A stretch of 64,000 nt of DNA from Sphingomonas sp. IC081 (GCF_006874585.1 NZ_CP029761.1:3235001-3299000); one strand, 5' to 3'; shown: positions 8,990 through 18,693, counted from the first letter of the stretch. Program-made: numbers and translations. Notes: generated by a model from the letters alone, not told the origin.

Positions 8990-10249
8990 TCACGCCAGCC
9001 GGAACTCGCCCGCCTGGGCGCTGAGGCGCGAGATCTCGCTGTCGAGATTGAGCGCCGCGGCCGAAGTCTGCTCCACCATCGAGGCATTGTACTGCGTCGT
9101 GCGTTCCATCTCGCCGATCGCGGTGGTCACCTGGGTGATGGCGGCGGACTGCTCGCGGTTGTCGGTGGTCATGCGCTCCAGCAGCCGGTGGACCTTGCCC
9201 ACCCCGTCGACAATCTCGACCAGCGCCGAATCGACCGAATTGACCGCCTCGACCGCACTGGCGACTTCCGACTGGGTGACGCCAAGCTGCTCGCGGGCAT
9301 TGCGCGCCTCTTCCTCGGCCCGCATGGCAAGCGCCGAGACCAGATCGGCGACAACCGCGAACCCGCGCCCGGCCTCGCCCGCGCGGCCGGCCTCGACCGC
9401 CGCGTTCATCGCCAGCACCCGGGTCTGGAAGGCGATCTTGTCGACCCCCTCGATCACCGTGTCGATGCCCTTGGCGCAGCCCGAGACGCGGCCCATCGTC
9501 TCCACCGTCTCACCGGCAACCGCGCGGCCCTTGCCGACCAGCGCGATCACCCCGTCGGCACTCTCCAGCGTCTGCCCGGCGGCGACGGCGGTGCTCCTGA
9601 GGCGATCCTCCATCGAGACGATCGCAGCCGAGGTCTGCTGGAGGCTGGCGGCATTCGCCTCGGTACGGCGCGCGAGGTCGTCGGAGGCCTGGGAGATCTC
9701 GCTCGAGCCGGTGCGGATCGCCTGCGCGCGCACCTGCACCGCGCCGACAAGGTCGCGCAGCCGCCCGATCGCCTCGTTGAAATGGCTCTTGAGCTGGCTG
9801 AACTCGCCGGTGAATTCGGCGGTCACCTGGGCGGTGAGATCGCCGCGTGCCAGCTTTTCGAGCTGGGCGGTGAACTGTTCGACCATCGCGGCCTGATCGC
9901 GCGCGGTGATCCGCTGCTGGCGCGCGGTCTCGCGGAAGGTGAACATCGCCTGGGTCATGCGGCCCACGCAGTCGCGGTAATCGGTATAGTCCACCGGGCT
10001 GTCGAGGTCGCCCGCGGCCAGCCCCTCCATGCGCACCACGGTGGAGACATAAGGCACGCAGATGCCCTCGCGGCAGGCCATGCCGAAGAGCCAGGCGCCC
10101 AGCGTCAGCGCCAGCCCTGCGGGCAGGCCTATCACCAGCGGCAGCAGCGCCGCGCAGAGCACCGCCACCAGCATCGCGGCAGCCATGACCGTGAATGCGA
10201 ACCAGGTTTTCTGCCGGATAGGGGCATGTTTGACGAACCAGTCGACCAT
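8990..10249 (-). CDS. Methyl-accepting chemotaxis protein with short sensor region
   Basis: The 419-aa receptor has two adjacent membrane helices (residues 18-65) with almost no periplasmic loop between them, then HAMP-like linkers (MEGLAAGDLDSPV and LEKLARGDLTAQV) and a cytoplasmic signalling domain. The hairpin tip reads KIAFQTRVLAMNAAVEAGRA then GRGFAVVADLV, close to but not identical with the canonical tip; an Arg and a Met replace the usual Asn and Leu. The lack of a sensor loop suggests it detects intracellular or membrane signals. No che genes are nearby, so it feeds a chemotaxis or related array encoded elsewhere. Confidence 0.9.
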   Translation of the reverse strand: MVDWFVKHAPIRQKTWFAFTVMAAAMLVAVLCAALLPLVIGLPAGLALTLGAWLFGMACREGICVPYVSTVVRMEGLAAGDLDSPVDYTDYRDCVGRMTQAMFTFRETARQQRITARDQAAMVEQFTAQLEKLARGDLTAQVTAEFTGEFSQLKSHFNEAIGRLRDLVGAVQVRAQAIRTGSSEISQASDDLARRTEANAASLQQTSAAIVSMEDRLRSTAVAAGQTLESADGVIALVGKGRAVAGETVETMGRVSGCAKGIDTVIEGVDKIAFQTRVLAMNAAVEAGRAGEAGRGFAVVADLVSALAMRAEEEARNAREQLGVTQSEVASAVEAVNSVDSALVEIVDGVGKVHRLLERMTTDNREQSAAITQVTTAIGEMERTTQYNASMVEQTSAAALNLDSEISRLSAQAGEFRLA

Positions 10250-10452
10250 CGGACGTTTCTCGCTTCAGGGGGATAGCTAGAAGTATGCCTAACTCGAATT
10301 ATCGTACTTATAGGCCAGAACCCCGAAAACGCGGGGCTTCCCACTGATTTTTGCAGAAACTCTCGTTAGATTCGCTTTATCGGCGCCCCATCGGCAGCAG
10401 ACCCGTTCCCCGCAGTCCGGCCCCCGCAGGCGCCCCCCGCAATCCGGCCTCC

Positions 10453-10764
10453 TCAGTGCCCGGGGGCGTTCTTCTTCAGGCTCTCCTCCATCCGCGCCAG
10501 CTGCTCAGGCGTGGCCTCGCTCTGGTATTTCGCCTTCCACTCCCCGAACGGCATGCCATGGATCACTTCGCGCGCGGCAGCCTTGTCGCCTGCAAAACCG
10601 GCGTCGCGGATCCAGTCGGCCAGGCAATTGCGGCAAAATCCGGCAAGCCCCATCAGCTCGATGTTCTCGGCATCGTGGCGCTGCTGCAAGTGCTTGACGA
10701 GACGGCGGAAAGCCGCTGCCGCCACGGCGTCATCAAGAGCGTCTATGGAGTTGTTTTCGTGCAT
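10453..10764 (-). CDS. DUF1244 family protein
   Basis: The 103-aa protein matches DUF1244, a small soluble alphaproteobacterial and gammaproteobacterial family of unknown function. The motif ENIELMGLAGFCRNCLADW carries the conserved CxxC-like CRNC pair, followed by GMPFGEWKAKYQ. I use ATG 10764 (MHENNSIDALDDAV); the frame is open upstream, but that would run into the divergent pyruvate kinase leader. It is divergent from pyk, and the two start sites are 77 bp apart. Confidence 0.88.
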   Translation of the reverse strand: MHENNSIDALDDAVAAAAFRRLVKHLQQRHDAENIELMGLAGFCRNCLADWIRDAGFAGDKAAAREVIHGMPFGEWKAKYQSEATPEQLARMEESLKKNAPGH

Positions 10765-10841
10765 GGCGGTTCGCTTGGTCCTTGGTTTGTCAGACAAGCT
10801 TTGCCATAGATCGCCCCGATACAGGAAGAGGCACACTGACC

Positions 10842-12317
10842 TTGGCAACCACTCCACCATTCCGTCGCTCGCCCCACCACCGCGGCATCAAGCGCCAGCG
10901 CAAGGTCAAGATCCTTGCCACGCTCGGCCCGGCGAGCCGTGACAAGGAAACCATCGAGAAGCTGCTGAAAGCCGGCGCCGATGCCTTCCGCGTCAACATG
11001 AGCCACGGCGATCACGACACCCACCGCGAAACCATCGCCAATATCCGCGCGGTGGAAAAGGACGCGATGCGCCCCATCGCCGTGCTTTGCGACCTGCAGG
11101 GCCCGAAACTGCGCGTCGGCACGTTTGCCGAGGGCAAGGCCTTCATCCGCCACGGCGCCCACTTCACGCTGGACCGCGATCCCACCCCGGGTGACGACAA
11201 CCGCGTCTGCCTGCCGCATCCCGAACTGTTCGGCATCCTCGAGAAGGGACAGCGCCTGCTGATCGACGACGGCAAGCTGCGCCTCGTGGTCATCCGCGCC
11301 GAAGCCGATTCGATCCTGTGCTCGGCCGAAGTCGGCGGCGCGATCTCCGACCGCAAGGGCGTGAACGTGCCCGACGCGATCGTCCCGGTGCCGGCGCTGA
11401 CCGACAAGGACCGCCGCGACCTCGCCTTCGCGGTCGAGCAGGGCGCCGACTGGATCGGCCTCTCCTTCGTGCAGCGTCCCGAGGACGTCGCCGAGGCCCG
11501 CCGCCTGATCGGCGGGGCCTGCGCGCTGATGTCGAAGATCGAGAAGCCTGCCGCGGTGCAGTCGATCGACGGCATCATCGAGCTGTCGGACGGCATCATG
11601 GTCGCGCGCGGTGACCTTGGCGTCGAACTGCTGCCCGAACAGGTGCCGCCGATCCAGAAGCACATCGTCGCCAAGACTCGCGCCAGCGGCAAGCCGGTGG
11701 TGGTGGCCACGCAGATGCTGGAATCGATGATCACCAGCCCCTCGCCGACCCGCGCCGAAGTCTCCGACGTCGCCAACGCCGTGTATGACGGCGCCGACGC
11801 GGTGATGCTCTCGGCCGAAACCGCCGCCGGTCAGTGGCCGGTGGAAGCGGTGACGATCATGGACCGCATCGCCGTCTCGGTCGAACACGATTCGACCTAC
11901 CGCGAGCGTATCCACCTCGCCTCGACCCCGCCCGATCCGACCACCGCCGACGCGCTTTCCGCCTCCTGCGCGACGATTGCCGATACCCTGCCGATCGAGG
12001 GCATCATCGTCTTCACCGGCTCGGGCGGTTCGGCCCGCCGCGTCGCGCGCGAACGGCCCGCAGCGCCGATGCTGGTGCTCACCCCGACGCTCGCCACCGC
12101 CCGCCGCCTGGCGCTGCTGTGGGGCGCCCATACGGTGACCACCAAGGACATCGGCAGCTTCGAGGAGATGATCGCCAAGGGCAAGCGCATGGCGCTGCGC
12201 CACGGTTTCGGCGCTGCCGGAACCCGCCTCGTGGCGCTGGCGGGCGTGCCGTTCGGCGTGCCGGGCTCCACCAACCTGCTCCACGTCGTGACGCTCACCG
12301 GCAACGAACTGGACTGA
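10842..12317 (+). CDS. pyk: Pyruvate kinase
   Basis: Pyruvate kinase converts phosphoenolpyruvate and ADP to pyruvate and ATP, the last glycolytic step. The 491-aa form starts at TTG 10842, preceded by AGGAAGAGG about eleven bases upstream; a TTG at 10782 is possible but would crowd the divergent gene. Visible motifs are KILATLGPASRD, FRVNMSHGD (phosphate-binding Arg and Asn), the active-site stretch LMSKIEKPAAVQSID with its Lys, DGIMVARGDLGVELL, and VVATQMLESMI. A C-terminal regulatory domain is present (FTGSGGSARRVARERP). It is followed eight bases later by the LysE-type exporter gene and may be cotranscribed with it. Confidence 0.95.
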   Translation: MATTPPFRRSPHHRGIKRQRKVKILATLGPASRDKETIEKLLKAGADAFRVNMSHGDHDTHRETIANIRAVEKDAMRPIAVLCDLQGPKLRVGTFAEGKAFIRHGAHFTLDRDPTPGDDNRVCLPHPELFGILEKGQRLLIDDGKLRLVVIRAEADSILCSAEVGGAISDRKGVNVPDAIVPVPALTDKDRRDLAFAVEQGADWIGLSFVQRPEDVAEARRLIGGACALMSKIEKPAAVQSIDGIIELSDGIMVARGDLGVELLPEQVPPIQKHIVAKTRASGKPVVVATQMLESMITSPSPTRAEVSDVANAVYDGADAVMLSAETAAGQWPVEAVTIMDRIAVSVEHDSTYRERIHLASTPPDPTTADALSASCATIADTLPIEGIIVFTGSGGSARRVARERPAAPMLVLTPTLATARRLALLWGAHTVTTKDIGSFEEMIAKGKRMALRHGFGAAGTRLVALAGVPFGVPGSTNLLHVVTLTGNELD

Positions 12318-12325
12318 GGACGCGG

Positions 12326-12955
12326 ATGGCGCTTCACACCCTCTGGATCTTCGCCGTCGCGGTCTTCCTCCTGAGCGCGACGCCGGGCCCCAACATGCTC
12401 CACGTGCTCTCGCGCAGCGTGGAACTGGGCGTGAAGCGCACCCTCGCCACCATGGCGGGCTGCCTCCTGGGTCTCGTCACCCTGCTGGCCGCCTCCGCCG
12501 TGGGGCTGGGGGCGCTGCTCCATGCGCTGCCCGGGACCTTCACCGCGCTGCGCATTGCGGGCGCCGGTTATCTGCTGTTCCTGGCGGTCAAGGCATGGCG
12601 CGCGCCGGTTTCGGACGATGACGACGCGCTGCAGACCGTGCGGCCGGAGGTTTCGTGGCTGGCGCTGCTGCGCGGCGGTTATGCGATCTCGATCAGCAAT
12701 CCCAAGGCCATCGTCTTCGCCGCCGCCTTCCTGCCGCAGTTCATCGATCCCGCCCGCCCGCAGGCACCGCAGTTCGCCATCCTGGTGGCGGTCTTCGCGG
12801 TGATCGAGGCGTTCTGGTACGCGGTCTATGCATTCAGCGGCCGCGCGCTCTCGCGCCATCTGGGCAAGGCCGGCGTCAAGCGGGCGTTCAACCGGCTGAC
12901 CGGCGGGCTGTTCGCCGGGTTCGGCCTCTCGCTGCTGGCGTTCCGCGCAGCTTAA
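12326..12955 (+). CDS. LysE/RhtB family amino-acid exporter
   Basis: The 209-aa membrane protein has five to six hydrophobic segments and the family N-terminus LLSATPGPNMLHVLSRS, where PGPN is diagnostic. SISNPKAIVFAAAFLPQFID is the second conserved block. LysE/RhtB carriers export amino acids or their analogues by proton exchange; the substrate is not predictable. ATG 12326 follows TGAGGA, which overlaps the pyk stop. The gene ends just before a hairpin shared with yggS. Confidence 0.92.
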   Translation: MALHTLWIFAVAVFLLSATPGPNMLHVLSRSVELGVKRTLATMAGCLLGLVTLLAASAVGLGALLHALPGTFTALRIAGAGYLLFLAVKAWRAPVSDDDDALQTVRPEVSWLALLRGGYAISISNPKAIVFAAAFLPQFIDPARPQAPQFAILVAVFAVIEAFWYAVYAFSGRALSRHLGKAGVKRAFNRLTGGLFAGFGLSLLAFRAA

Positions 12956-12957
12956 GC

Positions 12958-12986
12958 AAAAAAGATCCTCCCCCAGCGGGGGAGGA
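12958..12986 (-). terminator. Terminator of yggS, shared with the convergent exporter gene
   Basis: TCCTCCCCC and GGGGGAGGA pair in a 9-bp stem with a 3-nt loop (12966-12986). On the minus strand the stem is followed by TCTTTTTT (complement of the A run at 12958-12963), an intrinsic terminator for yggS. On the plus strand it lacks a T run. Confidence 0.85.
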
Positions 12987-12998
12987 GCTTGGGTAACA

Positions 12999-13667
12999 TC
13001 AGGCTGCGGCCCGCGCGCCGAACAGCGCGCTGCCCACGCGCACATGCGTGGCGCCCAGCATGATCGCCGTTTCGAAGTCCTCGCTCATGCCCATCGACAG
13101 GCCGGAAACCCCGTTGTCGGCGGCAAGCTTGGCAAGCAGGGCAAAGAACGGCGCCGCCTCGATGCCCGCCGGCGGCACGCACATCAGGCCCGCCAGCGGA
13201 ATATCCGCGCCGCGCACTTCGGCCAGCAGGGCGGGCAGATCGGCAATCGCGCAACCGCCCTTCTGCTCTTCGGCGCCGATGTTCACCTGCACGAAGCACG
13301 GCACCCGGCGGCCCAGCTTGTCCATCGCCCTGGCCAGCGCCGTAACCAGCGAGGGCCGGTCGAGCGCGTGGATGCAGTCGAACAGCGCGACCGCGTCCTC
13401 GGCCTTGTTGGACTGGAGCTGGCCGACGAGGTGCAGCACCACATCGGGATAGGCCTCGCGCAGGGCGGGCCACTTGGCCTCGGCTTCCTGCACGCGGTTT
13501 TCCCCAAAGACGCGCTGCCCCTCGGCGAGGAGCGGCAGGATCGCCTCGGCGGGGTGGGTCTTGGAGACGGCGATGAGTTCGATCGCCCCGGGCGTGCGTC
13601 CGGCAATGGTGGCGGCGTGGGCGATCCCGGCGCGAACGGCCTGGAGAGGAGAAGCTGGCTGATCCAT
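12999..13667 (-). CDS. yggS: YggS/PLPBP family PLP homeostasis protein
   Basis: The 222-aa TIM-barrel protein binds pyridoxal phosphate and buffers the cellular PLP pool. The PLP lysine is in LIAVSKTHPAE (about Lys36). Other family marks are VFGENRVQEAEAKW, LHLVGQLQSNK, the phosphate-binding SMGMSEDFETAI, and VRVGSALFG at the C-terminus. No catalytic activity is expected. Its ATG overlaps the divergent ThiE-like gene's first codon, so the two share a promoter region lying inside each other's coding ends. Confidence 0.95.
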   Translation of the reverse strand: MDQPASPLQAVRAGIAHAATIAGRTPGAIELIAVSKTHPAEAILPLLAEGQRVFGENRVQEAEAKWPALREAYPDVVLHLVGQLQSNKAEDAVALFDCIHALDRPSLVTALARAMDKLGRRVPCFVQVNIGAEEQKGGCAIADLPALLAEVRGADIPLAGLMCVPPAGIEAAPFFALLAKLAADNGVSGLSMGMSEDFETAIMLGATHVRVGSALFGARAAA

Positions 13668-14229
13668 GGCGCGCTGCTATAGCGTCCCCGTGCCGAACCG
13701 CCAGCCACCTCTTGCGCCCGACATCTGGCTCGTCAGCGACGCCCGCAACGATGCCACGCTCGAAACCGCGCTCGCGCGCCTGCCGCGCGGATCGGGGCTG
13801 GTGCTGCGCCACTACCACCTGCCGCCTGCCGAACGCCGCATCCGTTTCGCGGTTTTGAAACGTATGGCCCGCCGTTTCGGCCACGTCATCGTGCTTTCCG
13901 GGACAGCCCGCGAAGCCCGGAAATGGGGCGCGGACGGGGCCTACGGCGCGGCGGGAAACCTCACCCATGGCCCCGCGATCCTGCGCCTCGTCACCGTCCA
14001 TTCGCTGCGCGAACTCGCCCGCGCCCACCGCGCCCGCGCCGACATGGCCGTGGTCTCGCCGGTCTTCGCCACCCGCTCGCACCCCGGCGGCAAGACGCTG
14101 GGGCCGACGCGGTTTCGCCTCCTGGCGGCGCGCGCGCAGGTGCCGGTGATCGCGCTGGGCGGCATGACGGCGCACCGCGCCCGCACGCTACCTGCCCGCA
14201 AATGGGCGGCGATTCAGGCGTTTATCTGA
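13666..14229 (+). CDS. Thiamine phosphate synthase-like protein (ThiE/TenI superfamily)
   Basis: The 187-aa protein resembles the TMP synthase TIM barrel: GLVLRHYHLPPAER, the SGTAREARKWGADGAYG block, the family-typical AVVSPVFATRSHPGGKTLGP (the SPVFxTxSKP motif), and VIALGGMTA. It is shorter than ThiE (about 205-215 aa), and the catalytic region is incomplete, so it may be a TenI-like or diverged ThiE paralogue. The ATG at 13666 overlaps the yggS start; a GTG at 13690 would remove eight residues and separate them. ftsK starts 86 bp downstream on the same strand. Confidence 0.8.
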   Translation: MARCYSVPVPNRQPPLAPDIWLVSDARNDATLETALARLPRGSGLVLRHYHLPPAERRIRFAVLKRMARRFGHVIVLSGTAREARKWGADGAYGAAGNLTHGPAILRLVTVHSLRELARAHRARADMAVVSPVFATRSHPGGKTLGPTRFRLLAARAQVPVIALGGMTAHRARTLPARKWAAIQAFI

Positions 14230-14315
14230 CCGCCCACAACCTTGTTCCCGATCCATTCTTGACGGCGAGTCCCCCGCCGACGCATTATATCGGGCCGAAA
14301 TCAAGGGAATTTCCA

Positions 14316-16760
14316 ATGGCGACACGGCCCCTCGCACCCGGACGGCGAATCGCCAAGCCGGACTGGCGCGCAGTGCTCAAGCGGTCCTTGCGCCGCGCGG
14401 GCGAGCTGGGCGGCGCCCTGCTGCTGTTCGCGGCGATGGCCTTCCTCACCCTCGCGCTGCTGAGCTACCACCAGACCGATCCCTCCGCCTCGACCGCCGC
14501 CGGCGGCCCGGCGGAGAACTGGATGGGCCCGGTCGGCGCCTGGGTGGCGGAGCGGGTGCTGTTGCTGTTCGGCCCGGTTTCCGCGCTCTTCGTGCCGCTG
14601 CTCTATGTCTTCGCCCGCAAGCTCTGGCTGCTGGTCGAGGAAGAGGACGGCGAGATGGAGCCTTCCAACCAGCGCTGGTGGCGCCCGGTCTTTGTGCTGG
14701 CGCTGGCCATGGTGCTGATCGCCACGGTGCTCAGCCTCGCCTTCCCGCAGGCCGGCGCCACCGGCACCCTGCTCGGCCTCACCTATGTCCAGCCCGGCGG
14801 CACCCTGCCCGCCTCGATGGGCGGCATTTCCGGCCTGCTCGGCGCCTGGGTGATCGAGACGCTGACCGGCTTCCTGCCCGGCGTCTTTGCCTCCTGGGCG
14901 GCCTTTGCCATTTCCGTGCTCTGCCTTGGCGGCGGCCTGCTGCTGGCGGGCAGCGTGTTCGCCTGGGACTGGGGCCGCCTGCTGACCCTGCCCGGCCGCA
15001 TCGGCCGCGCTTCCGCCCCCGGCGAGGCCTCGCCCCGCAGCGCCGAGAAGGAAAAGACCCGCGAGAAGGCGCCGAAGATCCAGTCCGCGCCGTTCATGGA
15101 CGACGACTTCGACGACGCGCCGGTGGCCGCCGCTGCCCAGCGCGAACCGGCCAAGCCGCGCAAGGCACCCGAGATCAGCGATCCCAAGGCCGCCGCCACC
15201 CCCGCGCAGCTCAACATCGGCAACCGCCAGAAGGACATGTTCGACAAGTTCGCGCTGCCCGGGCTCGACCTGCTCAACGATCCGCCGCCCAACTCGCAGC
15301 CCAAGATCGACAAGCTCAGCCTCGAACGCAACGCGCGCCTGCTCGAAACCGTGCTGGACGATTTCAACGTCAAGGGCGAGATCACCGCCGTGCGCACCGG
15401 CCCGGTCGTCACCATGTACGAACTGGAGCCGGCCCCCGGCATCAAGGCCAGCCGCGTGATCGGCCTTGCCGACGACATCGCCCGCAACATGAGCGCGATC
15501 TCGGCCCGCGTCTCCTCGATTCCGGGGCGCACCGTCATGGGCATCGAACTGCCCAATGCCGACCGCCAGATGGTCTCGTTCAAGGAGATGGTCGCCTCCG
15601 AGGCTTTCGCCAGCCACAAGGGCATGCTGCCGATCATCCTGGGCAAGGACATCGCCGGCGAACCGGTGGTGGCGGACCTGGCGACGATGCCGCACTTGCT
15701 GGTCGCCGGTACCACCGGTTCGGGTAAGTCGGTCGGCCTCAACACCATCCTGCTCTCGCTGCTCTACCGCCTCACCCCGGCGCAGTGCCGCCTGATTCTC
15801 GTCGATCCCAAGGTGCTGGAACTCAAGAGCTACGACGATATTCCGCACTTGCTCTCGCCGGTCGTCACCGAGCCGCCCAAGGCGGTGCGCGCGCTGAAGT
15901 GGGCGGTCGAGGAAATGGAGCGCCGCTACCGCCAGATGAGCGAGATCAGCGTGCGCAACCTCGCCAGCTTCAACGAGAAAGTCCGCGCCGCCGCCGCCAA
16001 GGGCAAGCCGCTGGGCCGCCGCATCCAGATCGGCTTCGATCCCGAAACCGGCGAGGAGCTCTACGAAGATCGCCAGCTCGATTACGAGACGCTGCCGCAG
16101 ATCGTGCTCATCGTCGACGAACTCGCCGACCTCATGGTCACCGTCGGCAAGGAAATCGAAGTGCTGATCCAGCGCCTCAGCCAGAAGAGCCGCGCGGCGG
16201 GCATCCACCTGATCATGGCGACGCAGCGCCCCTCGGTCGACGTCATCACCGGCGTCATCAAGGCCAACCTGCCGACCCGCGTGTCGTTTGCCGTCACCAG
16301 CCGCATCGACAGCCGCACGATCCTGGGCGAACAGGGCGCCGAGCAGCTGCTGGGCAAGGGCGACATGCTCTACAAGCCCAGCTCCGACCCGGTGAAGCGC
16401 GTCCACGGCCCCTTCGTCTCGGACGAGGAAGTCGAACACGTTGCCGATCACTGGCGCGCGCAGGGCAAGCCCGACTACGTCGATGCCGTCACCAACGAGC
16501 CGGAAGAAGGCTCGTTCGGCTTCGACGACCTCGACGCCACCGCCTCCGACCAGCCGGAAGAGCGCAAGTACCGCCAGGTCTGCCAGCTGGTGTTCGAGAA
16601 CCAGAAGGTCTCGGTCTCCTGGCTGCAGCGCCAGATGGGCGTGGGCTACAACACCGCCGCCAAGTGGGTGGAGCGCATGGAGCAGGACGGCTACGTCGGC
16701 CCCGCCAACCACGTCGGCCGCCGCGACATCTACCGCGACGAGAACGGCGCGCCGCTCTAG
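14316..16760 (+). CDS. ftsK: DNA translocase FtsK
   Basis: The 814-aa septal DNA pump moves chromosome termini toward XerCD/dif during division. I place the start at ATG 14316 (MATRPLAPGRRIAKPDW); the frame is open upstream but noncoding. The N-terminal part has four membrane helices (residues about 27-45, 75-95, 125-145, 180-205), followed by a charged linker, the RecA-like motor with Walker A GTTGSGKS near 468 and Walker B VLIVDELADLM near 600, and the C-terminal gamma winged helix (VSWLQRQMGVGYNTAAKWVE) that reads KOPS sites. The opposite strand carries a very long open shadow frame. Confidence 0.96.
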   Translation: MATRPLAPGRRIAKPDWRAVLKRSLRRAGELGGALLLFAAMAFLTLALLSYHQTDPSASTAAGGPAENWMGPVGAWVAERVLLLFGPVSALFVPLLYVFARKLWLLVEEEDGEMEPSNQRWWRPVFVLALAMVLIATVLSLAFPQAGATGTLLGLTYVQPGGTLPASMGGISGLLGAWVIETLTGFLPGVFASWAAFAISVLCLGGGLLLAGSVFAWDWGRLLTLPGRIGRASAPGEASPRSAEKEKTREKAPKIQSAPFMDDDFDDAPVAAAAQREPAKPRKAPEISDPKAAATPAQLNIGNRQKDMFDKFALPGLDLLNDPPPNSQPKIDKLSLERNARLLETVLDDFNVKGEITAVRTGPVVTMYELEPAPGIKASRVIGLADDIARNMSAISARVSSIPGRTVMGIELPNADRQMVSFKEMVASEAFASHKGMLPIILGKDIAGEPVVADLATMPHLLVAGTTGSGKSVGLNTILLSLLYRLTPAQCRLILVDPKVLELKSYDDIPHLLSPVVTEPPKAVRALKWAVEEMERRYRQMSEISVRNLASFNEKVRAAAAKGKPLGRRIQIGFDPETGEELYEDRQLDYETLPQIVLIVDELADLMVTVGKEIEVLIQRLSQKSRAAGIHLIMATQRPSVDVITGVIKANLPTRVSFAVTSRIDSRTILGEQGAEQLLGKGDMLYKPSSDPVKRVHGPFVSDEEVEHVADHWRAQGKPDYVDAVTNEPEEGSFGFDDLDATASDQPEERKYRQVCQLVFENQKVSVSWLQRQMGVGYNTAAKWVERMEQDGYVGPANHVGRRDIYRDENGAPL

Positions 16761-16828
16761 GCACGGCAGGGGGGCGCCCGCAGCCCCGCCCCCCACACAC
16801 AGCCCCCCAATGGCGCGCGGGAAGCGGG

Positions 16829-16882
16829 ATTGGCGGGCAAGGTCAAGCCATCCCAACGCCAACCTACCAATTGCCCGCCAAT
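16829..16882. promoter_or_regulatory. Inverted repeat between ftsK and the Kef-type antiporter gene
   Basis: ATTGGCGGGCAA (16829-16840) is repeated in inverted orientation as TTGCCCGCCAAT (16871-16882), a perfect 12-bp match around 30 nt. It lies 56 bp before the antiporter start. It could be an operator or a weak ftsK terminator; no T run follows. Confidence 0.45.
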
Positions 16883-16938
16883 AGCCCTACCCTGCCGCTT
16901 TGACGGCACCCCCGCGTCCCTGCCCCCGAAAGGCCCCG

Positions 16939-18693
16939 ATGCAAGATCATTCCCAGGCATTCCTGCTGCGAGACGGCTTCCTGCTGCTCGGCACCGCGCT
17001 TGCCTTTGTCCTCCTGTTCCGCCGCCTCGGGCTGGGTGCCACGCTGGGCTACCTGCTCGCGGGCGCGATCCTCGGGCCTTCCATGCTCGGCCTTGTCGGC
17101 GATCCCGAGAACAAGCTGGGCATCGCGGAACTGGGCATCACCTTCCTGCTGTTCATCGTCGGCCTCGAACTCGCGCCCCGGCGCCTGTGGCGGATGCGCA
17201 GCGAGATCTTCGGGCTGGGCCTGCTGCAAGTGGCGCTCTGCGGGCTCGCCATCTCGGCCGTCATCTATGTCACGACCGGCTTCAGCATTTCCGCCTCGCT
17301 GGCGCTGGGGCTGCCGCTCGGCCTTTCCTCCACCGCGCAGGTACTGCCGATGCTGCAGGGCGCCGGCCGCCTGCACACCCCGTTCGGCGAGCGCTCCTTC
17401 GCGATCCTGCTGTTCCAGGATCTCTCGATCATCCCGCTGATCACGATCATCGCGGCGATGAACCGCAACCCGCACCTGCCCGAAGGCCCTCCCGGCTGGA
17501 TCCTGGTGCTGGAAACGCTGGCCGCCATCGCCGGGCTGATCCTGGCGGGCCGCTTCGCGATTCGCCCGCTGTTCCGCCTGATCGGCAACCTCGGCGAGCG
17601 CGAGATGTTCGTGTTCGCGGCGCTGTTCACGGTGATCGCCTCGGCCGCCCTGATGCAGTCGCTGGGCCTCTCCACCGCGCTCGGCGCCTTCATCGCCGGG
17701 GTCATGCTGGCCGATTCCCCCTATCGCCACGAGCTGGAGGCCGACGTCGAGCCGTTCCGCACGCTGCTCCTGGGCCTGTTCTTCATGTCGGTGGGCATGA
17801 TGCTCGACCTCTCGGCGATCGCCGAGCGGCCGCTGTTCGTGCTGGCCATGGCGTTCGCGCTGATCGCGGTGAAGAGCGGGGTGATCTTCCTCCTGGGCCT
17901 GGCCTTCCGGATGAACTGGCGCAGCGCGCTGGCGCTCGGCCTGCTGCTCAGCCAGGGCGGCGAATTCGGCTTCGTGCTGTTCGCCCAGGCCAGGGACGCC
18001 TGGCTGGTCGACCCCAGCGCCGCCAGCCTGTTCAGCGCCATCGTCACCCTCTCGATGGTCACCACCCCGTTCCTGATGATGGCCACCGCGCGCATCCGCG
18101 AGATGCCGACCTCCAAGGAAACCCGCGAAGGTCCCCGCCGCGACGGCGCCCGCGCGCTGGTGGTGGGGTATGGCCGCTTCGGCCAGACCGTGGCCCAGGT
18201 GCTGATCGCCGCCGAGATCGAGGTGACGTTGATCGACACCGACATCGAGATGATCGACGTGGCCGGCGGCTTCGGCGCCAAGGTCTGGTTCGGCGACGGC
18301 ACCCGCATCGACCTCCTGCGCCAGGCCGGCGCCGGCGAGGCGCAGATGATCGTGTTCTGCATCGACGGCGACCAGCTTTCCGAAAGCTTCCTGCAGAACG
18401 TCCACCAGGCTTTCCCCGATGCCCGCATCCTCGCCCGCGTCTACGACCGGCGCACGATGATCCGGCTGATGGATGCCCCCGTCGCCTTCATGGTGCGCGA
18501 GGTCATGGAATCGGCGGTGGCGATGGCGCGCGAGGCGCTGGACGACCTCGGCCTCTCGCTCCAGCAGATCGACGCGGCAGAAAACACCTACCGCGCCAGC
18601 GACAGGGAGCGGCTGTCGATCCAGCACGAGACCGGCGACATCCGCGCCGCCCGCGACCGCATCATCACCCAGAGCCTGCGCGACGCCCACTGA
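16939..18693 (+). CDS. KefB/KefC-type monovalent cation:proton antiporter (CPA2) with RCK domain
   Basis: The 584-aa protein has about twelve membrane helices followed by a cytosolic TrkA-N/RCK_N domain. ATG 16939 is preceded by GAAAGG. Family motifs include LGATLGYLLAGAILGPSML, LFIVGLELAPRRLW, LFQDLSIIPL (transport Asp) and ALGAFIAGVMLADSPYRHELE; the nucleotide-binding GYGRFGQTVAQVL with DTD 20 residues on begins near residue 410. Such carriers expel potassium or sodium during electrophile or pH stress; a KefFG-type ancillary subunit is not next to it. A coiled C-terminal tail (LQQIDAAENTYRASD) follows. Confidence 0.92.
   Translation: MQDHSQAFLLRDGFLLLGTALAFVLLFRRLGLGATLGYLLAGAILGPSMLGLVGDPENKLGIAELGITFLLFIVGLELAPRRLWRMRSEIFGLGLLQVALCGLAISAVIYVTTGFSISASLALGLPLGLSSTAQVLPMLQGAGRLHTPFGERSFAILLFQDLSIIPLITIIAAMNRNPHLPEGPPGWILVLETLAAIAGLILAGRFAIRPLFRLIGNLGEREMFVFAALFTVIASAALMQSLGLSTALGAFIAGVMLADSPYRHELEADVEPFRTLLLGLFFMSVGMMLDLSAIAERPLFVLAMAFALIAVKSGVIFLLGLAFRMNWRSALALGLLLSQGGEFGFVLFAQARDAWLVDPSAASLFSAIVTLSMVTTPFLMMATARIREMPTSKETREGPRRDGARALVVGYGRFGQTVAQVLIAAEIEVTLIDTDIEMIDVAGGFGAKVWFGDGTRIDLLRQAGAGEAQMIVFCIDGDQLSESFLQNVHQAFPDARILARVYDRRTMIRLMDAPVAFMVREVMESAVAMAREALDDLGLSLQQIDAAENTYRASDRERLSIQHETGDIRAARDRIITQSLRDAH

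Noticed and set aside
14301..16862. Very long open frame on the minus strand opposite ftsK
   Set aside because: It is an antisense shadow produced by high GC codon use; it has no family motifs and ftsK on the other strand is certain.
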